A DNA stretch of 24,055 nucleotides. It comes from CAYYNP01 sp964472545. GTDB lineage: Bacteria; Planctomycetota; Planctomycetia; Pirellulales; Thermoguttaceae. The position numbers and the translations under genes are program-made. Positions 20,972-24,055 of the stretch are shown piece by piece. Positions within the stretch are counted from its first letter, which is position 1. Each line of letters begins with the position of its first letter. A model generated the notes under the pieces. That model saw only the letters and a program-made list of their open reading frames with translations. It did not search any database and was not told the DNA's origin. The stretch lies in assembly GCA_964472545.1 (NCBI GenBank), contig CAYYNP010000141.1:1-24055 (forward strand), given 5' to 3'.

Positions 20972-23900
20972 CACCGCCCGCCCCCAGCCCCTTCGACGAC
21001 CCACAGCAGCCCGCCATCGAAACCACCGAGTTCTCGATCCACTTCGACGGCGCCGCCCACGTCGACCCGATCGGCATCGATCAAACCGAGACGGTCCACA
21101 ACTACCACCTCGGCGACCAATCCGCCTGGCGCACCGCCGTCCCGACGTTCGCCACGGTCGCCTATCCCAACCTCTACGACGGCGTCGACCTGCTGGCCTA
21201 CGCCCGCCGCGACAGCCTGAAATACGAGTTCCACGTCGCCCCCGGCACCGACTACCGCCAGATCCAACTCAGCTACGAAGGCATCGAAGGCCTCCGGCTG
21301 GATGACGATGGCGCCTTGCACATCCAGACCGAATTGGGAGAATTGATCGACACGGCACCGTACGTTTACCAGCAGATCGACGGCGAGAACGTCGAGGTGG
21401 CCGGCCAGTTCACCCTGATCGACACGAACACTCACGCCTTCACATTGACCGGCCCCTACGATCCATCACGCGAACTGATCATCGATCCCGAACTCGCCTG
21501 GTCAACCTATCTGGGTGGAAGTGACTGGGATTATGGTCGGAGCATCGCAGTAGACTCGGCCGGCAACGTCTTCGTGACGGGCATTACTAGGTCATCAGGG
21601 TGGAGTGGGGGTGGCGACAACGGAAACGACGATGTCTTTGTGGCCAAGCTGAGCCCAAACGGCGCACACCTCTGGTCGACCTATCTGGGTGGAAGTGACG
21701 ATGATGGGGGATACGGCATCGCCGTAGACCTGTTGGGAAACGTCTTGATGACAGGTATCACCAAGTCGTCGGGTTGGGCCGGGGGAGGGTACGATGTCAC
21801 TCATAATGGCGAATACGATGCCTTTGTGGCAAAGCTGAGCCCAAGCGGCGCGCACCTTTGGTCAACTTACTTGGGTGGAAGTGAGAGAGATTTTGGCTTT
21901 GGCGTCGCGGTAGACCCGTCCGGCGACGTTTTGGTGACGGGCCATACCGGTTCGTCGGGATGGACCGCGGGCGGGTATGATACGTCCAATGGTTTTGTTG
22001 ATGCCTTTTTGGCCAAGTTCAGCACCAATGGTGCACACATCTGGTCGACGTACCTGGGTGGTGAGTTTGGCAGATTTGCGCCACCAGTAGGGGAAGATGG
22101 CGGCCTAGCTCTCGCGGTAGACGCGTCCGGAAACGTCTTGGTGACGGGCTATACCCATTCGCCGGAATGGACCGCGGGCGGGTATGATACGACCTTGGGC
22201 GGGTATGATTCGACCGTGGGTAATGATGCGTTCTTCAGTGCTGATGCCTTTGTGGCCAAGTTAAGCCCCAACGGCGCGCACCTCTGGTCAACCTACCTAG
22301 GTGGAAGTAGCGGTGATTTGGGCCATGGCATTGCGGTAGACCCGTCCGGCAACGTCGTGGTGACGGGGCAAACCAGTTCGTCGGGATGGACTGGTGGCGG
22401 ATACGATACCACCTACAGTGATCATTCCGACGCCTTTGTCGCCAAGTTGGCCCCTAACGGCGCGCACCTCTGGTCGACCTACCTGGGCGGAAGCGGTGGC
22501 GATGAGGGCTACGGCATCGCGGCAGACCGGTCCGGCAATGTTCTGGTCACGGGCGAGAGCAATTCCTCGGGCTGGACTGGGGGCGGATATGACACTACGC
22601 ATAACGGTCGCGGCGACGTCTTCGTTGCCAAGCTGCGCCCTAACGGCGCCCACTTGTGGTCGACCTATTTGGGTGGAAGCTGGCATGATACTGGCTACGG
22701 CATCGCAGCAGACGTGTCAGGCAGTGTATCCGTGATGGGTTACACGCGATCGTCAGGCTGGATTACCGGGGGCTACGACACTACCTATGATGGCAACGGC
22801 GACGCGTTCGTGGCCAAGATCGTGGACTCGAATACTCCCCACTTCGCGCTGACCTCCAGCTATCCAGACGACTTCGCGGTATCTGTTGGCGATCCGCTGG
22901 AGGTGAACTACTCTGCTTGGGGCTGGCCGGACGGGGGTGAGGTGAAGTTCTATTTCGACATCGACCGGGACGCGTCATCCGGGCGTGTGCTTTTCGACAA
23001 GCAGAAGGTCGCCGGCGGCAACATCGACGTCACGGTCCGCGCTCCGGGAGCGGCGGCGGACCAAACCGTCTACATCTACGCCGAAGCCACCGACGGCGTC
23101 ACCACGATCGGCCACTACATCGACAACCCAGTCCAAGTCTGGCGCGACATCGTCCTCCTCGTCCCGGGGATCTTGGGGTCTTCGCCAAAGCGCGGCTTCG
23201 GGCGCGAGTGGACCGTATCGTACGAGGGTGGTTTCCACCCGGATGGCCTGGAACTGGGTTTTCTAGGCATCGATCCATACAAGCCGATCGTCGAAGCACT
23301 GGAGGCGAAAGGCTACAGCACCGACGGAGACACCCCCAATCTGTTCCTGGCCGCCTACGACTGGCGCCGCCCCATAGGAAACTCGCCGGACGGAGACTTC
23401 CACGAAGGCGTAGACTACCTCAAATACTGGATCGATCAAGCCGAAGCGACGTGGAAAGACCGCGGGATGAACTCCCCCTTCAACGTGGACGTTGTTGCCC
23501 ATTCGATGGGCGGGCTGGTAGCGCGGGCCTACGTCCAGAACGATCCGGAGGCCGAGGAAATCGAAGACCTGATTATGGTCGGCACTCCGAACTACGGAAG
23601 CGTACAAGCATATCGGTGGCTAATGGAGGCTGCCTTCGATGGATGGAAGGACTGGGTTCTGTGGGCGGCCATCAGGTCGATCATGTGGGAGGCTGGGGTG
23701 AACGAGATTGAGGTGTTTGCACCCGGTTTGCTGGATCTGGTGCCAACTTTCGAGTTCATCGAGAACGGTTCTCTGCCGGCCGGGTGGGAGAACGAATGGC
23801 TGGCAGATCTGAACTCGGACGAGGGGCGCGCGGATCTCCTGGCACGCACGACCGTCACATTAATCGGAAGCGATGCACATTGGACGCCGCGGAACGTAAC

Positions 23901-24055
23901 GCTTGATGACGGCAAGCCATGGGTGTCTTTGTGGTCCACCGGAGACGGGGCTGTCCTATCCGGCAGGGAGGACGAGACGGGGCTGCTGCTGGAAGACGTG
24001 CGTTCAGCGGACTTCACGCCGGGCATGCCTCTGCCGGGTGATCATCGAGGGTACG
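20968..24055 (+). CDS. Remainder of the giant secreted protein: DUF7948-like, seven SBBP repeats, alpha/beta hydrolase (3' end outside window)
   Basis: The frame is open from the TGA to the window end (1029 codons), in the same frame as 20530-20967. First comes the rest of a DUF7948-like domain (TTEFSIHFDGAAHVDPIG, LKYEFHVAPGTDY). Then seven SBBP repeats begin with STYLGG at codons near 21505, 21679, 21865, 22048, 22291, 22477 and 22663, spaced 58-62 residues except one of 81; they predict a beta-propeller. A beta-sandwich-like linker (about 22840-23130) leads to a lipase/LCAT-like alpha/beta hydrolase: IVLLVPGILGS, the nucleophile elbow AHSMGG with Ser codon 23503-23505, then VGTPNYGS. The catalytic Asp and His lie later or beyond the window. 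Repeats have looser third-position GC than the operon. Likely a secreted or surface esterase anchored by its propeller. Without the upstream part no standard start is good. Confidence 0.85.
22176..22217 (+). repeat. 21-bp in-frame tandem duplication within an SBBP repeat
   Basis: Units 22176-22196 and 22197-22217 both begin GGGCGGGTATGAT and encode GGYDTTL and GGYDSTV. They account for part of the extra length of the 81-residue fourth interval. Confidence 0.85.

Noticed and set aside
21505..22840. CRISPR-like regular repeats
   Set aside because: The ~180-nt periodicity is coding: it follows SBBP protein repeats in one open frame, with no short spacers.

Overview
The window looks like a chromosomal segment of a high-GC member of the Planctomycetota, most likely Pirellulales-like. 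This is inferred from protein style, not from a marker gene. The signs are an ECF sigma factor overlapped by a Ser/Thr kinase gene, a planctomycete-type N-terminus (DPYLSWLNIPPEDQPPNHYRL) on a PQQ-propeller protein, an N-terminal LERLEDRRLLS motif on a giant secreted protein, and several families (DUF4189-, DUF6438- and DUF819-like) in a typical arrangement.

Layout. Positions 1-274 hold no gene but two copies of a long hairpin repeat. Next come a radical SAM/SPASM protein (275-1765), a repeat-rich gap (1766-1971), an ECF sigma factor (1972-2562) overlapping a membrane Ser/Thr kinase with a zinc-finger-like N-terminus (2555-4297), and a small secreted DUF4189-like protein (4354-4923). A perfect 27-bp inverted repeat separates these from two minus-strand genes: a DUF6438-like lipoprotein-sized secreted protein (5066-5668) and a DUF819-type membrane protein (5802-7007, TTG start). 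A 424-bp divergent intergenic region carries a near-consensus sigma70-type promoter (TTGACA, 17 bp, TATCAT at 7275-7303).

That promoter faces an eight-gene plus-strand operon (7432-20348). The genes are an alpha/alpha-toroid (prenyltransferase/squalene-cyclase-like) secreted protein with HEAT-like tail, a single-pass membrane protein of TonB/TolA-like layout, a TolQ/ExbB channel protein, two TolR/ExbD proteins, a 1433-residue protein with J-like head, Pro/Lys linker, TM and PQQ propeller, a secreted protein with a solute-binding-protein-like C-terminal half, and a secreted protein with a coiled-coil tail. Junctions are tight (TAATG and GTGA overlaps), except for two gaps that hold hairpin repeats. 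I infer a proton-motive-force-driven trans-envelope machine; this is the best candidate for an undescribed system.

From 20530 to the window end lies one very large secreted protein gene: planctomycete export motif, DUF7948-like domain, seven SBBP beta-propeller repeats, a beta-sandwich-like linker and an alpha/beta hydrolase with an AHSMGG nucleophile elbow. It is interrupted by an in-frame TGA inside a suspicious 165-nt duplicated, poly-C-rich block in which every one of 13 differences changes a base to T or G. I regard that block as a probable sequencing or assembly artefact, with real repeat-driven decay as the alternative.

At least four families of short palindromic repeats occur in the gaps; three show compensatory base changes between copies. 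I saw no tRNA, rRNA, CRISPR array, or transposase.
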